A stretch of DNA of 64,000 bases, taken from Vitellaria paradoxa (taxonomy: Eukaryota > Streptophyta > Magnoliopsida > Ericales > Sapotaceae). The stretch is from positions 39,290,485-39,354,484 of the forward strand of contig CM034237.1 of the NCBI GenBank assembly GCA_019916065.1, given 5' to 3'. Shown here piece after piece: positions 20,891 to 32,821 of this stretch (the stretch's first letter is position 1; every line of letters starts with the position of its first letter). A program made the translations under genes and the position numbers. The notes below the pieces were generated by a model. It was not told the DNA's origin. It made no database searches and saw only the letters and a list, made by a program, of their open reading frames with translations.

Positions 20891-21990
20891 AAGAAGCAAT
20901 GGCTGCTAGAACCTTAATTATAAGGGGGAACCCTGAGGGTGAGTACAAACCCAAGTTATATAAGGATTGGCCCTTTGATGTATTACGAGTCTATTACACG
21001 AGGCTGCAAAACACTTTTGACTGTTTCAATAAAGTCTAGACTTGGGCACTGAAGTTCTTATTTGCGTGGTTGAATTCAGCCACTGACTGGTAGTCAAGAA
21101 ATTTGTTAAAAACTTGACGGATTTATCAGTTTATTATTCTGGCTTTGATGTTGTCTTTTGCCTCAATTATAACTCATGTTTGCAGCTAAGGCAATTTTAT
21201 CCCTTTGGATGAGACACTTTAGGGCCAGAACAACTGGATTCGTGCTCATATATAGCCTCTAGGCGCTAGTGTTTCAGGTCAATTCTCGTGACCAGACGAT
21301 GGTCATATGTAACAGTAATTCACTATGACAGCGAAGGATACTCCAAATTTCCTAGACTCCTTTACCTTTCCGATCTCTTACGTCATGTTACATCATGCAC
21401 TGTGATCAGAGGATGGTCACATGTAATAGTAATTCACCAAGTTAGTCAACCGCAGCGAGCGATACTCCAAAGCCCAAATTTCATAGACTCTTTACCTTTC
21501 CAATCTATGAGGATTGTTTGAGAGACTAGTTTTTAGTAACTTTTAGTCTATTGTTGTCAGATAGTTGAAATTTGTGATGCATATAATAAAACTAGTAACT
21601 TTTGATAACCTTTTAACTATTTAATAAATTTTTGACAATTTTGTGTGTTTTGGTAAAAATTTTAATAACTTTTAAATTGAATAAGTTATTGTAACTAAAT
21701 AAAAAAGTAACCAAAAGCGGTGCCTTAGATCATGCACTGTCATCTCCATAGAGTTCTTAAGAAAGTTGAATCAGAGAAAATCAGGACTTCAATTAGAGAT
21801 ATATTTCTTGTATTGTTTTAGCAAAGAAAATGATTTTCTTCTGCCCAGCAAGTATAGGCAATCTTTGTTTATGCCAAAGAGTTACATCAGCTTCCGTTCC
21901 CTGCGACGAAAACAATTCTTGCAGAGAACCATCCAGAGGCATGTGTTGCCTTGTCTCAGTAACCTATCAACTTCCCTTACAAACAGCAGA
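20891..21990 (+). other. IPK 3' UTR/downstream region with local duplication
   Basis: Downstream of the IPK stop there is no further coding sequence. A tandem duplication of about 119 bp spans 21,288-21,510 (ATGGTCAYATGTAAYAGTAA, then GATACTCCAAA and CTTTACCTTTCC). At about 21,520-21,728 is a one-ended remnant of MITE family M3 (AACTTTTAGT words, ending AACCAAAAGCGGTGCC). Confidence 0.55.
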
Positions 21991-22487
21991 AAAGGATCAC
22001 TCAACTCCAAGTTCAACCAAGTCCAACTCATCACCTTGCATCTTTGAAGCAATTCAGTCTCGAGCTAAAGACAAAACAAAACTGCCTAAACTGGCAATAC
22101 TACAGTCTCCCCACCAATTAACATTCTGTCAAATAACAAAGCATGAAAATTGACATTATACTAACTTTAAGGGATTAAAATCAAACAAAGGAAGAAATCA
22201 AGGAATTAATCCAGTAGGCAGTAGGCAATGAAAATTATGGGCAACTTCACAATAACTTAAGGCGCAAAAAAAGAGAGTATTACAGTCTTCCAAATTGATT
22301 TCCCACATAGTTCAAGCAGTAACAAAATAAAGTTATAGAAACAAATCCTGAAATTGAAAATTTGTCTTGGATTGGAGGCCATGCCATATCAAGAATACAG
22401 TAAACCACATGAAAACCTCTTTGGAAAACAACTATTTATGTCTATTATACTTCTGAAATTTAGTGCCCCCAAGCATTGTCCCTTACT

Positions 22488-25400
22488 TTAGGACTTGGGG
22501 CCAATATCCTTCAGGGCACAGATCTGCTCCTCTCCCATGGCAGACATCACAGACACGACAAGGTCCTTCCCCTCAGCAAATCCATCCTTGATCTGTAAGA
22601 TCCCAATGATAATAATTAGCTGTAAATATAAAATTTTTTTGTCCTAGATAAATCACAAAAGAAAATATTACTAAGACAAATACAAAGAGTATATGGAAGC
22701 CAAATTCTTGCAAAAAGAAAATTTCAATGCCGCAGTAAGATTATGAAACAATGGATTGGAGTGTATAAATTTGAAATCGAGAGTTATAACGCTGAAAATA
22801 AATCTGCCCATAAAACTGATATGCTTGCATGTAGTGATATTTAAGCTTATCTTGAAACTAATCAAATTTCTCTATAAGCTTACAGTGGTTCCATGAGAAA
22901 TTCCAATTATAAATGTTTGGCCGCATAAATACAATATCCACTTCATGAAATTTCAATTATAAATGTTTGGCATCTTAACCATACTATTGACATCATGAAT
23001 ATTCATCCAAAAAAAAAATGACATTATGAAACCATGTGTGATTGGCTTCAAATTTTAAGGTGGTATAACAACTATCTAATTCACCAAAACCAATCTCTTC
23101 GCTCTCTATGCATAAGGTGAAAGGAGAAAAAGGGAATTTGGGGAAGACTAATTCTGTAGTCAAGGTTCAACCAATTGTTAACCAAGTCATACAATTTAAG
23201 CGAATTCATGAAAAATAAGAAAAATTGGATGTACTCCAATTCAAATCCTAAAACATATTTTCATGAGCAATTTATAGTCCCAAAACATAATAGATAAAAT
23301 AATTGCACTTCCTAATTTTGTGTTCAAAATCTTACTTACGCGATAACCAAAGCAAAGCAAAGCAAACCAAACCAAACTTCTAATAGATGTCTTCATTTTC
23401 ACATTACCCTTTTAAACTTCAGAATAATAAAGGTAATGGGAACACAATAAATACTTTCTGCTTCCTACATAATGCAATATTCTCACACACTACAAATATG
23501 ACAAAAACTTGGACAAAGTTGAGGATGGTTGGTAAAAGATGCTTCTAATTATCAAATACAGGAGTGATGGGGGACTCCCGTGTTTCTTCTATTACATTGG
23601 TTAAGGAACTTTCTAGAAAAGGAATAACATGTATGACCAAAATATATAATTGAATTAATTAACCATTAACTTAATAATGAACTATTAGTTGAACCATATG
23701 ACTGGATCAAGAATGGTACAAAGATTCACTGATATGGTGTAAGCTGCTAAAAACAAATAAATATGTGTGCTTCTAAAAGATGGAAGTAAAGGTCATGTAT
23801 CCACAATGAAAAGAAAATGATATTACTAACCTGACCAAGCAGGTTATCATCAGTTGGAAGCCTCAGGTCATCCTTAGTATTACCACTCTCAGTCAGTAGG
23901 CTCACCTAAAGCATTTGGAAGAGTATAAAATGGCATATTCATCAAAAGCATTACGGCAATCAAAAAAGAGAAAATCATGTATATACAAATCCATCCTCAG
24001 AAATGTCAATCAGCTGGTAGTCGGTACGGTTGACATGAGGAACCTGCAATTTAAAAGGACACATTTTAGATCTGAAAAGCTTAGTAAAAAGGGGATAACT
24101 TAGTTAACACTTTGAGGGGGGGAAAAAAGGAGAAAAAAACACATACATCACAGTTGTGCGAAGAGGGAACAATATCTTCAAGCTTTTTCCCAGTGAAGAT
24201 GTCAATTCCAACAAAGTGACATTTGGCATGACCATGCTTGCCAGTTTTGGAAGTTGAGACCTCCACAACCTGTATCAAAGGCATATATATTAGCAGGCAC
24301 AAACTAAACATGTGGGTTCTAGTTGCCATGCGTGTAAGAGGTTGTTAAAATTGAGATTTTACTTAAAATCGGTAGAGGGTCCAAAAATCGAATCGTAAAA
24401 TCGTAAGATTTTACTAAATGCCTATAAAATGAAAATATAGTCTATTATGTTACAATTTTTTATTTAGAGCTTCCATTTTTTTGATAAGTTAATAATTTTA
24501 TTAACAAGAGAAGAGAGAAAATACAAGTGTCAAGAAAAATGCCATACCCAAAAACTTACTCATATTAACAAAATGAATCCTCAACAAAGTTTACAAAAGA
24601 TTCTATATTTAATTTTTTTAATTCCTTTACCTAACTACACAATTGAGACTATTAAAATGATTAGTGTAATCTATATAGTTGATATTAAAATACTGATTTC
24701 ATTTTATCCTAATTTTTTGTTTGACTTGAAATGTATTTATAATACTTATCATAAGTTTCTTAGTTTCTATCCTAGTTACTAAATTTAATTTATGGTAGTC
24801 AATTTGGTGTAACAATGCACATGGTTCTCAACTAATGTAGCATAGTAAATAATAGTATTATAGAATTAAAAAAACTAAAAAAAAAAAAGTAACAAGTGAA
24901 ATAGTTGTGGCATACTATTTGAAAAAAATCATAAAAATCTATTTTATTTGACAAAATTACACAAAAATCACTTAATTTTTAAAATCGGTTAAATCGCCTA
25001 TAAAATCGAGATTTTATTGATTTTATGTTCCAAAATCGAGATTTTACCTATTTTGCCCCTGTTCAGATTACATAAAATTGAACAAGTTTTCCTGCTCTAA
25101 CATCGTAAAATCGTAAGATTTTAAGATTTTAATCAGGATTTTAACAACATTGCGTAACCCATCAGAAGTAAAAGATTGACAATAACTATCCACTCGTCAA
25201 CCTGTGATGATTGCCTGCCTAAGAAGCATGGACCCGAACATGAGATATGAATACGATATGAGTATAGATACAGATACGACAATTTTAAAAAAATGATAAT
25301 ATGGACACAACAAGGAATATGATCAAAAAATATAAATTTTGCATATATTTTTTAGCTACATATATGAATATAACATCCACAACAAAACCAATTTAATCTA

Positions 25401-26488
25401 TAATTCAATATGCAAAATATAAGAAAATATAAGTTATAAGATTTTATAATTTTTTTAGAGTTTCGCCTACTCAAGTCTAGATTTGGTTCAATCGTATATT
25501 TGAAGAAAAGTAATAAAATAATAGGACATGGCATGTGATGAGTCTGACACATATTTTAGAGTGTCCGAGGAGTATGTCCGAGAAGTATGACACGTATTTT
25601 AGAGTGTCTGAGGAGTATATGTGTCCAATACATGTCACATACAGATATGACACCCATTTTGAAGTATTCATGCTTCCAAGCTGCCAACTAGATTAACTTC
25701 ACGTGGACTTGTATAAGAGGACAAACAACACAGTTACACATCAAATCAGAAATTGAGGAATAGAACAGAAGATAGGTTGATGAGTTTAAAATCAACAAAT
25801 TTCAGCTTGAAAAAGGCCTTTCCAAAAACACAAAAATCAACTTTTGGCTTTGAATCAGATTGAATGCCCACAAATTTCCAACAATGGATATCGTCAAAAT
25901 TATTAGAAGGTGATAGGATTGATTAGAAGACAGAAGATACTAGAGTTGAACATTAATTAGAACGCGTCACAGGCATATTCAGAATGAAAACACGTGGTAT
26001 CAAAGAACAAAATAGGTATTAACCAGTCACGAAAAAAAAATCTATATATGATTGTAGATAGAAAGACTAACAAAACAAAACAAAACGATGTCTTCTACAA
26101 CCAAAGAACGCCAGTAAAAGGCAAGACATACCACGATACCTAACAATAAAACCTAAACAAATGTAATTTCAGTTTAGTAAGAACAAAATATGTAAGAAAT
26201 TAAAATCCTTAGCAAGATTCTACGTATGTAGGTAGCAATCTATCAAATCAACAAAGTCGAAGATCCACAAGGTAAACCTAGATCATCAGATCCGAAGACA
26301 TGCAATTATACATACATACATATATATATATGTTCAGAATTAGGAAATTAAGATGGAGAAGCAACCTTGCAAGGCCTGTTCTTGATGACGATGTAACCGT
26401 TCTTGCGGATGGTACCAGCCTGCTGAGGATAGGTCTTCGAAGCCCCGGCATCGGCCTTCGACTCGAAATGGTGCTCCTCGTCCGACAT
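22488..26488 (-). CDS. eIF5A: Eukaryotic translation initiation factor 5A, copy 1
   Basis: Small, essential, hypusinated translation factor that binds ribosomes and promotes peptide-bond formation at stalling motifs and termination. Five exons (-): 26366-26488 (start ATG), 24147-24269, 23987-24043, 23831-23905, 22488-22592 (stop TAA). Exons are 123, 123, 57, 75 and 105 bp, total 160 aa, the usual plant length. Splice sites are GT..AG. N-terminal SH3-like domain starts [15 protein letters not shown]. The hypusination loop [12 protein letters not shown] has the modified Lys at about residue 52. The C-terminal OB-fold carries [16 protein letters not shown] and [20 protein letters not shown]. Intron 1 (2.1 kb) carries two insertions missing from copy 2. 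A CT-rich 5' UTR, possible TATA and telo-box lie upstream. It is convergent with IPK. Confidence 0.97.
24338..25151. mobile_element. hAT-like non-autonomous insertion in eIF5A copy 1 intron 1
   Basis: 814 bp present in copy 1 but absent from the same place in copy 2. Terminal inverted repeats AGGTTGTTAAAAT.. and ..ATTTTAACAACATT; inner AAATCGTAAGATTTTA words at both ends. Flanks GCGTGTAA and GCGTAA suggest an 8-bp duplication (hAT) with a small deletion. No transposase. Confidence 0.6.
25221..25677. mobile_element. Second insertion in eIF5A copy 1 intron 1
   Basis: About 457 bp missing from copy 2. Termini AGAAGCATGGAC and GTATTCATGCTTCC are inverted repeats. The right half has GTGTCYGAGGAGTATRTGTCC words in tandem (about 25,558-25,630). 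CTGCC occurs on both sides (about 25,215 and 25,681) and may be the target duplication. Confidence 0.55.
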
Positions 26489-26640
26489 ACCTTCGCTACA
26501 GACTTGAATTCGGGGAGGGGGAGGGGGAGGGAGAGAGAGAGAGAGAGGGGGAGAGAGTGGGGGAAAGAGAGAGAGAGAGCAAACAGTAATAAATGGGGAT
26601 CGCCGATCGAAGCTCACAAAAGATCAAAATATATATATCG
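26489..26640 (-). promoter_or_regulatory. Pyrimidine-rich 5' UTR and possible TATA of eIF5A copy 1
   Basis: On the gene's strand a CT/C-rich tract (26,512-26,578) lies just upstream of the ATG, as is common for plant translation-factor leaders. A TATATATAT run at about 26,627-26,636 is a candidate TATA element. The transcription start was not determined. Confidence 0.45.
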
Positions 26641-26682
26641 ATAGGTATGCGGGTTGTGTAAGAAAGGCTAGATAAATGTGAG

Positions 26683-26691
26683 TTTAGGGTT
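26683..26691 (-). promoter_or_regulatory. Telo-box-like element upstream of eIF5A copy 1
   Basis: On the minus strand AACCCTAAA lies about 195 bp before the start codon. Telo boxes (AAACCCTAA) are frequent in promoters of plant ribosomal-protein and elongation-factor genes expressed in dividing cells. It matches only in the core and is absent near copy 2. Confidence 0.4.
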
Positions 26692-26739
26692 CTTCTACGG
26701 GAGAAAGTGTTGTTTTCAGATTTAATCCCGGCCGTCTAT

Positions 26740-29700
26740 TCACTGCAAATATCTTGGCACTAATTGGCGTCCAAACAACGCCATGCATGTTGCGCTGAAT
26801 TAAAAAATAAATAAATAAATTACACTACCTCCGATCATTATTTAATTAATGATTATACTTAGCGCTTTTAATATCTAAAAATTATACTTATCTTTTTTAT
26901 TTTAAAAAAATAATAATAGATTTTCCTTTCTGTTAGATAAATCATCAAATTTTAACCCAAAAAAATGACAAAATTAACCAAATAAACAATTTTTTTTTTT
27001 AACGATAAAGATAAATATATCATATTACTGCCATTGCCACAAGACACTCGTCGAATTCAGTTCAAGTATGGTTCACACCTAGTTATAGTACTTGACATTT
27101 GTCGTCACGATCGATTCGATGTTGTTGAGATCGATCCAGATGTGATTGTTGTTTGAATCATTCAATTCTGGGTTTTCGTTAGTGTCAAAACTCAATTGTG
27201 AAGAAGGAGGCAACAACAAGTATAGTAGAGTTCGAGAGTACAAAGATCAAACAAAACCCGAGGCTCAAATTGATCTCTAACAAGATAGAGAAGACAGATG
27301 ATGTAAAGAATGAAAAACTACGGTGGAGTTTGATATGATTCTCATATGAAAGTGAAATTTGAATGCGACATTATAATGCCTCAAATCTCGCGACCTGGGG
27401 ACACGAGTTAATCACATACATGCATACAATACAGTCACATAATTTTGTCCCAAAGTTATATAATAACTAGAGTAAAACAAAATAAATAAAACCTAGGATA
27501 ATAACATATATAATTTTTAGTCTCAAATTGGGCACAATGCTTCAAAAAATAAAATATATTGGGTTCAACCTAGCTCGATACAACCCAATCGAATAAACTG
27601 TATATAAAGATACAATTTGTTTCTTGATGGAGACCAAAAGAGTAAATATACACAAAACCTCATATCTGAGGTACCAAAAAAATATAATGTACATCAAAAG
27701 AAGAGAAATGACTAAGAAATTTAATTCCCCCAACCAATAGGTTTAGCAGACAACCTCGCATTAGAACTTGCAATCAAATCCATATGGGAATGAGCATAAT
27801 ATCCACTTGTGGTCACTATGCAACAAGCAACACACAAACATATCTTATCATATCACTATCGTGATCATACATTTTATAATTTAATACAATCATGTATGAT
27901 CATTATCTTAAGATGCATGTCTTTATTAAGGGCGCGTTTGGAGTGTTTACAAATTCTATAAAACTTCAATAACCTCTATAAATCACTAAAATTTTCTATC
28001 ACTTTTATTTTTTCCCACCTTTACTAATTTCAAAAAATTTTAATATTTTGTTAAAAAAATAGAAAATTCGTAAGGAGGTTAACCGAGTGTGAAAATTTTT
28101 TTCACAATCATATTTTTCGCGTTGAAAACTTTCAAACGACTACTATTGTCACTTATTTATCTTTATTTTTTTAAATCCATTAGAATAGATTTGGATAAAC
28201 TGTTCTGACGGTTTATCGGTGTAGAATCTGTTATAACAGATTTGGAAAACTGTTCTAACGTTTTGGCACTATTCAAAGAGAGAATAAACATTTTTTTGAA
28301 TCCATTAGAATGGATTTGGGAAACCGTTCTAAAGGTTTTGGCACTGTTCATCTCCAAAAAATGTAGTTTGGAAAGAAATACAAAACGTCCTTCTTTATTC
28401 CAAATCAAGTTTTTTCTTGTTTTTTATCACTCCAAATTCACACTAAATAGTTTAAACCATCATACTCATTTGCCCCATCAAACATGATCTCATCAACATG
28501 TATAAACACAAGATGTCATCACCTCAATTCATCGCCGCGATTCAACCACACACACACACACATAGTGCTAGGGATGGTAACAGGGTAGATCGAAGGCGGA
28601 TATAGTAATATTCAAATTCGAACTCTGAACTCTTTGTCTATCTCTGAATTTACCCCAAACTTTGAATGAATATTTTTTAAACCTCCATCCCCCTTCAAAC
28701 GAAGAACGGATATATTTGCAGATATCTGAAAATTCGAACTCTTTGTTCATATCTGAATCTGCCCTAACTTGATACATTATTTGATTGCATATGTGACTTA
28801 TTATTATCAAATAATTTATCTCTAAAATCAAAATAATACATAAACATCATCATAATAATAATTTATCAAAATAATACATAAACATCTCCAAAATTAACAT
28901 TTTACTACAGTGCCAGTTCACCAACACATAATAAAGGTACATAATTGTAAAGTACTAACATTGTCCTAAAATGACAAATAAAATATTTTAATTATTTTTG
29001 AAAATTTGTATCTAGATATTTTGTTGAAAATAATTGAGTTTATGAGTCATAATAGGGTTTTTAAAATTATATAAATTAGTATAAATTTATAAAAGTTACA
29101 GTTTCGTAATTCGTGTAGTAAGTAAAAAATTTAACTTTTATAGAAATTTGTATTATTTTGTAGAGTCTCAAATGATATACTTTATAAAATTTTAAATTTA
29201 CCTTTCTAAGTTTTCTTTATTTTTGTGTGTGAAAGAAATATATTTAAACTTTTAAATTTAAGTTTGCACAAAAGTCAAAAAAATTAAATTTATAATTTTT
29301 TCTCAAACACACCCTAATTAATACAAAAAGATGACTATTTTTAAATTTATTTATCAATATTCATTCTAATAATAAAAATAGTGATGTTTAATAAGTCTGA
29401 AGCATGATGAATGTGAATGTTGTTTGTCATGTTATGGTGGTGATGTTATCATCATGAATCCAAATGATTTGGGTTTGTTCGGATATTTTTTGGAATAAAT
29501 TGAGATAGATAGGAGCAAATCAAGATAGATTTGGATCGAATATTAGATTCGGGGGCAGATTGGGGCAAAGGCAACCTCATATTTATATTTGGTCCGATAT
29601 CCAATTTTTTTTTAAATAATAAATCCAAATCCAATCTGATCTCTGAAAAAATTCAAATCCTACATCTATTAGACTTAGATAACGTATCAGATTCGGATGG

Positions 29701-29758
29701 ATCGATCAAGATAGCCATCCTTAATATGCACAAATATATATGTGCAAGTATTCTACGT
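26740..29758. other. Gene-free interval between eIF5A copy 1 and the Copia element
   Basis: AT-rich DNA with no supported gene. A MITE-like start (TTAAGGGCGCGTTTGGAGTG) lies at about 27,926 without a clear partner. A CA microsatellite lies at 28,548-28,562. The segment 28,567-29,722 begins GGGATGGTAACAGGGTAGATC and ends, inverted, GGATGGCTATCTTGATCGATC; the two termini could be TIRs of a 1.15 kb non-autonomous element, but no target duplication is visible. Confidence 0.4.
28168..28345. repeat. Three-unit palindrome-bearing tandem repeat
   Basis: Units start at about 28,171, 28,224 and 28,294. Each contains a CCATTAGAATGG or TCTGTTATAACAGA palindrome followed by TTTGGRAAAC.GTTCTAA.GTTTTGGCACT. 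The middle unit has a perfect 18-bp palindrome, AATCTGTTATAACAGATT. Confidence 0.65.
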
Positions 29759-30761
29759 TAAAAATCCCAAAATAGTCACTAGTATCCAAACCCTTATAAT
29801 AGTCAGCTAAAACTAACAACCATCTATAGTCAAACGCAGCTCAAAATAAACATCTACCACAAATACACAAGAATTTGTTAACAAGGAAAAAAACTCCTTT
29901 GAATTCAACGGACAAACAACCTAAATCTTTAAGCGGATTAGAGTAGAAATCTTCACTAGATAAGAAAGAGGTTACAAGGTGTTCAAAAGGAAACTATTAC
30001 AAGTTTCCCTAACTAATTACCCATTTATCTACTTGTATAAAATACTCCCTCACCTTAATTGCTAGACATCCCACAATTCACCTCAACTTGTGAAGAAATC
30101 CACCTTCAATTTTTGAAGAAAATACTTCTTGATATGATATCACACCACAGATTTGAGCTGGAATATTGAAGATATATGCCAAAGATGGAAAATGATGTCA
30201 AACGCAACATCCACTTTTGTCCATCATCATTTTTTCAAATTTTGGCTTAAAATAGTAAGAAAAGGCCATGTAAGTTTCAAAAGCTTAGGGTTGAGAAAAG
30301 ATTTTGGCTTTTTATATAAAAAAAAGAGGGTAGAAAAGTCATTTGGCAATTTTTAAAAATTTTTACGCGACAGCAGGAGCAGTTCTTGGGCAAGAACTTT
30401 TTTCCTTATACTCGCGAGGCATACTGGACACACTAGATAAAGAATCCATGCGTCGAGGGATGCTCGCGGGCGTGAGCTTCGCTTCTTATACTCAAAAAGC
30501 ACACTGTAAACACACTATATTGCAAAATCCCCTTTTTCAAACAACATAGAAAAGATGCTTGTGGAAAAGAGCTTTAGCTGAGCACAAACACATCTTTTCT
30601 TTTACTATTCTTCTCCTAATCATACTTAGAGATTCGCCAACATTCTTTGGCTTGTGTTAGTGAATCATTTCAACAACATTGTGACATTTTTTAAAGGAAC
30701 AATTACACATAAAGTGTTTGCTCGAAAATTGCCAATTAACAAACCTATACATACACTAACA
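29759..30761 (-). repeat. 3' LTR of the Copia element
   Basis: Aligns along its whole length with 48,303-49,295. On the minus strand it begins TGTTAGTGTATG and ends GGGATTTTTA, so the canonical final CA has been lost by mutation. Point differences and small indels from the 5' LTR are numerous, pointing to an old insertion. Confidence 0.9.
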
Positions 30762-31419
30762 ATTTCCCCCTCTAGCAATTCTGAGACAAAACACACCCAA
30801 CCCAAAATTACAATAAAAAAATGTCATAAGTTCACACAACTAAGCTAGCCAAAAATCTTGAGCAAATTCGAGCAAATTCCTACAAATTCCTAAAACACTA
30901 AATAATCACATCAATGCATTGACATATATAGATGTAATTTTCAAATGCTCAATGCTACCCCTAAATTACATAATCATTCATTAATAGTACTTCCCCTCAA
31001 TATGCAATATAATCTCTCCCTTAAACATGATCTCTCCCATTTTTTTTTACGAATTCACTCTCGCCCTTTTTTGTGAGGAATTGACAAAGAGAAGGAAAAT
31101 GTGAGAAATCAGTAAAATGCACAAGGAGAATGTAACAGAATAAGCACCATGAAAAAGGAGAATTGATTATTCAACAATGAAAATATCTATAATAGTTGAA
31201 GCATATAGTCATGAAACAGAACACAAAAGCAAAAGCAAAACTATCCTAAAACATCGAGCAGAGGTAATTGTTTACATTCAGTAATTGACAATTCAAAACA
31301 TCATCCAACAAAAACTAAACAAAATATCAAATCATACCTGAAGACAATGACCAGAAGACAGACAAAACAAGACAACAGAAGTATGAACAGACGCCTTGAC
31401 AATAGAGTAGTTTGATGTA

Positions 31420-32821
31420 GACAAATGTGCGATTGAGGTCACCAACATCATTGGCCAGAGACTACACTCGACTTGAAACGTTAACAAGGTTGGCTTGGGT
31501 AGGTGAGTCAAGACTATTCACGGATTGTGCAATCTCAGGTATATGTTTTTCATAATAGGAAGCAAATTGGGCAGAAGCATTAAGACGTTCCACGAGGTGC
31601 ATGTGTAGGTTGTCTATTTAGATTTGCGCAGAGTCTTCTAACTACTTGAGTTTGTTCTGGATAGTGTCTTAAAATTCTTGATTTGAATGCTCAAGTCTAG
31701 TAAGCCGTTCAGTGAAAGCAGTGAGGGTGAACACAACGATAGCAGGTAGGTCTCCACGATTTCTAAGGTCAGAAAAAGTACCATGAGTTCTGGGGAAGGA
31801 CACCAGAGGCAGGAGATTGAAGAAGTGGCCCTATGGCAAAAATAAGTGGCATACTGCCAGATTCAGGGCCACCAAACGAGGATTAGACAGATTGCTTTTG
31901 TGTAATGATAGGTATGACAGATAGTCGTACGATTGATTAGGGGATTAGGAAAGAGTGATGTCTCTTCCACTTGTGTAACAATGCCATATTTCTCTCTTAG
32001 AAAATTTGTGATGAAGATACTATAGGGAAGATTATGGCAGAAAATTTTTTGGGTATAGGTAGTGGTAATGGTTTAGAGAATGAGAGATGGCAGATCAATG
32101 GAAATCGCTTGGGTGAGACTACATTTCCTCGGAGATTTCAGAGGATCGATTTGTGGGAGTGAGGAGAGAATCAGAAATCAGGTTAACAATTCTAAATGGT
32201 ACAGACTAGTCATTACGGCAAAAAAACATGCTAGGAAACCAAGTGTAAGGATTGTCTCTTATAGGTACCACAAGCTTAGACAAAGGTGGATGAACAGCCC
32301 GGTCAATATTTGGAAATTTAGGGTTGGGGATTCTTTGGACTTTTAGAAAGGAGGCTAGGTCATCAATAGTCACACGAATAGAGACTCCACGGACCAAATT
32401 GTCAAAACGACCAAGTTCTAAAGACACCCGATGAATGTTGGTATAAAATTCTCAAATAATCTCAATAGAGGCACTACCCTGAATGTTTCCAATACCTACC
32501 CAACCTCTATTCTCAGAGAGTTCTGAATAAAAGAGAACTTGGCAGTGAAGTGAGAGAAGTCTACCTAATGTTCAACAAGAACAGGTCTGTGAGAGAGTGA
32601 GGAATCATAGAGAAACCTTTTGCCTTCCAAAAAAATGTCTGAGGGAGTCAAAGGGGAAACGCTATTGGAGGCAGAGGCTAGTGGAGGAAAACCAGATGAG
32701 GAGGAGACATTGTGAGAGATATGTTTCTTCTTCGATTTGAAAGCTTTGGAAGGTTTTGCTTCTTAGTGGTAAGATACTATTTCTTCGAAGCTGTAGTTTT
32801 GAGCCTTTTAATCTTCACCAT
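31420..32821 (-). pseudogene. Decayed extra ORF of the Copia element (env-position, coiled-coil-rich)
   Basis: Minus-strand frames, joined across a few stops and shifts, start at ATG 32,821-32,819 (MVKIKRLKT). They run through a Ser-rich linker to SASIEIIxEFYTNI and LVRGVSIRVTIDDLASFLKV (about 32,380-32,330), which matches the plant-transposon protein domain that follows FYxN with VRG. Further on come LPAIVVFTLTAFTERLTRLE and VERLNASAQFASYYEKHI (about 31,700-31,500), likely coiled coil. In Sireviruses this position, between RNase H and the 3' LTR, holds the so-called envelope-like ORF. No signal peptide or clear transmembrane segment is seen, so an envelope role is not supported. Confidence 0.55.

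Noticed and set aside
26300..26644. 114-codon + frame across eIF5A exon 1
   Set aside because: It is the antisense shadow of the eIF5A exon and its GA-rich leader.
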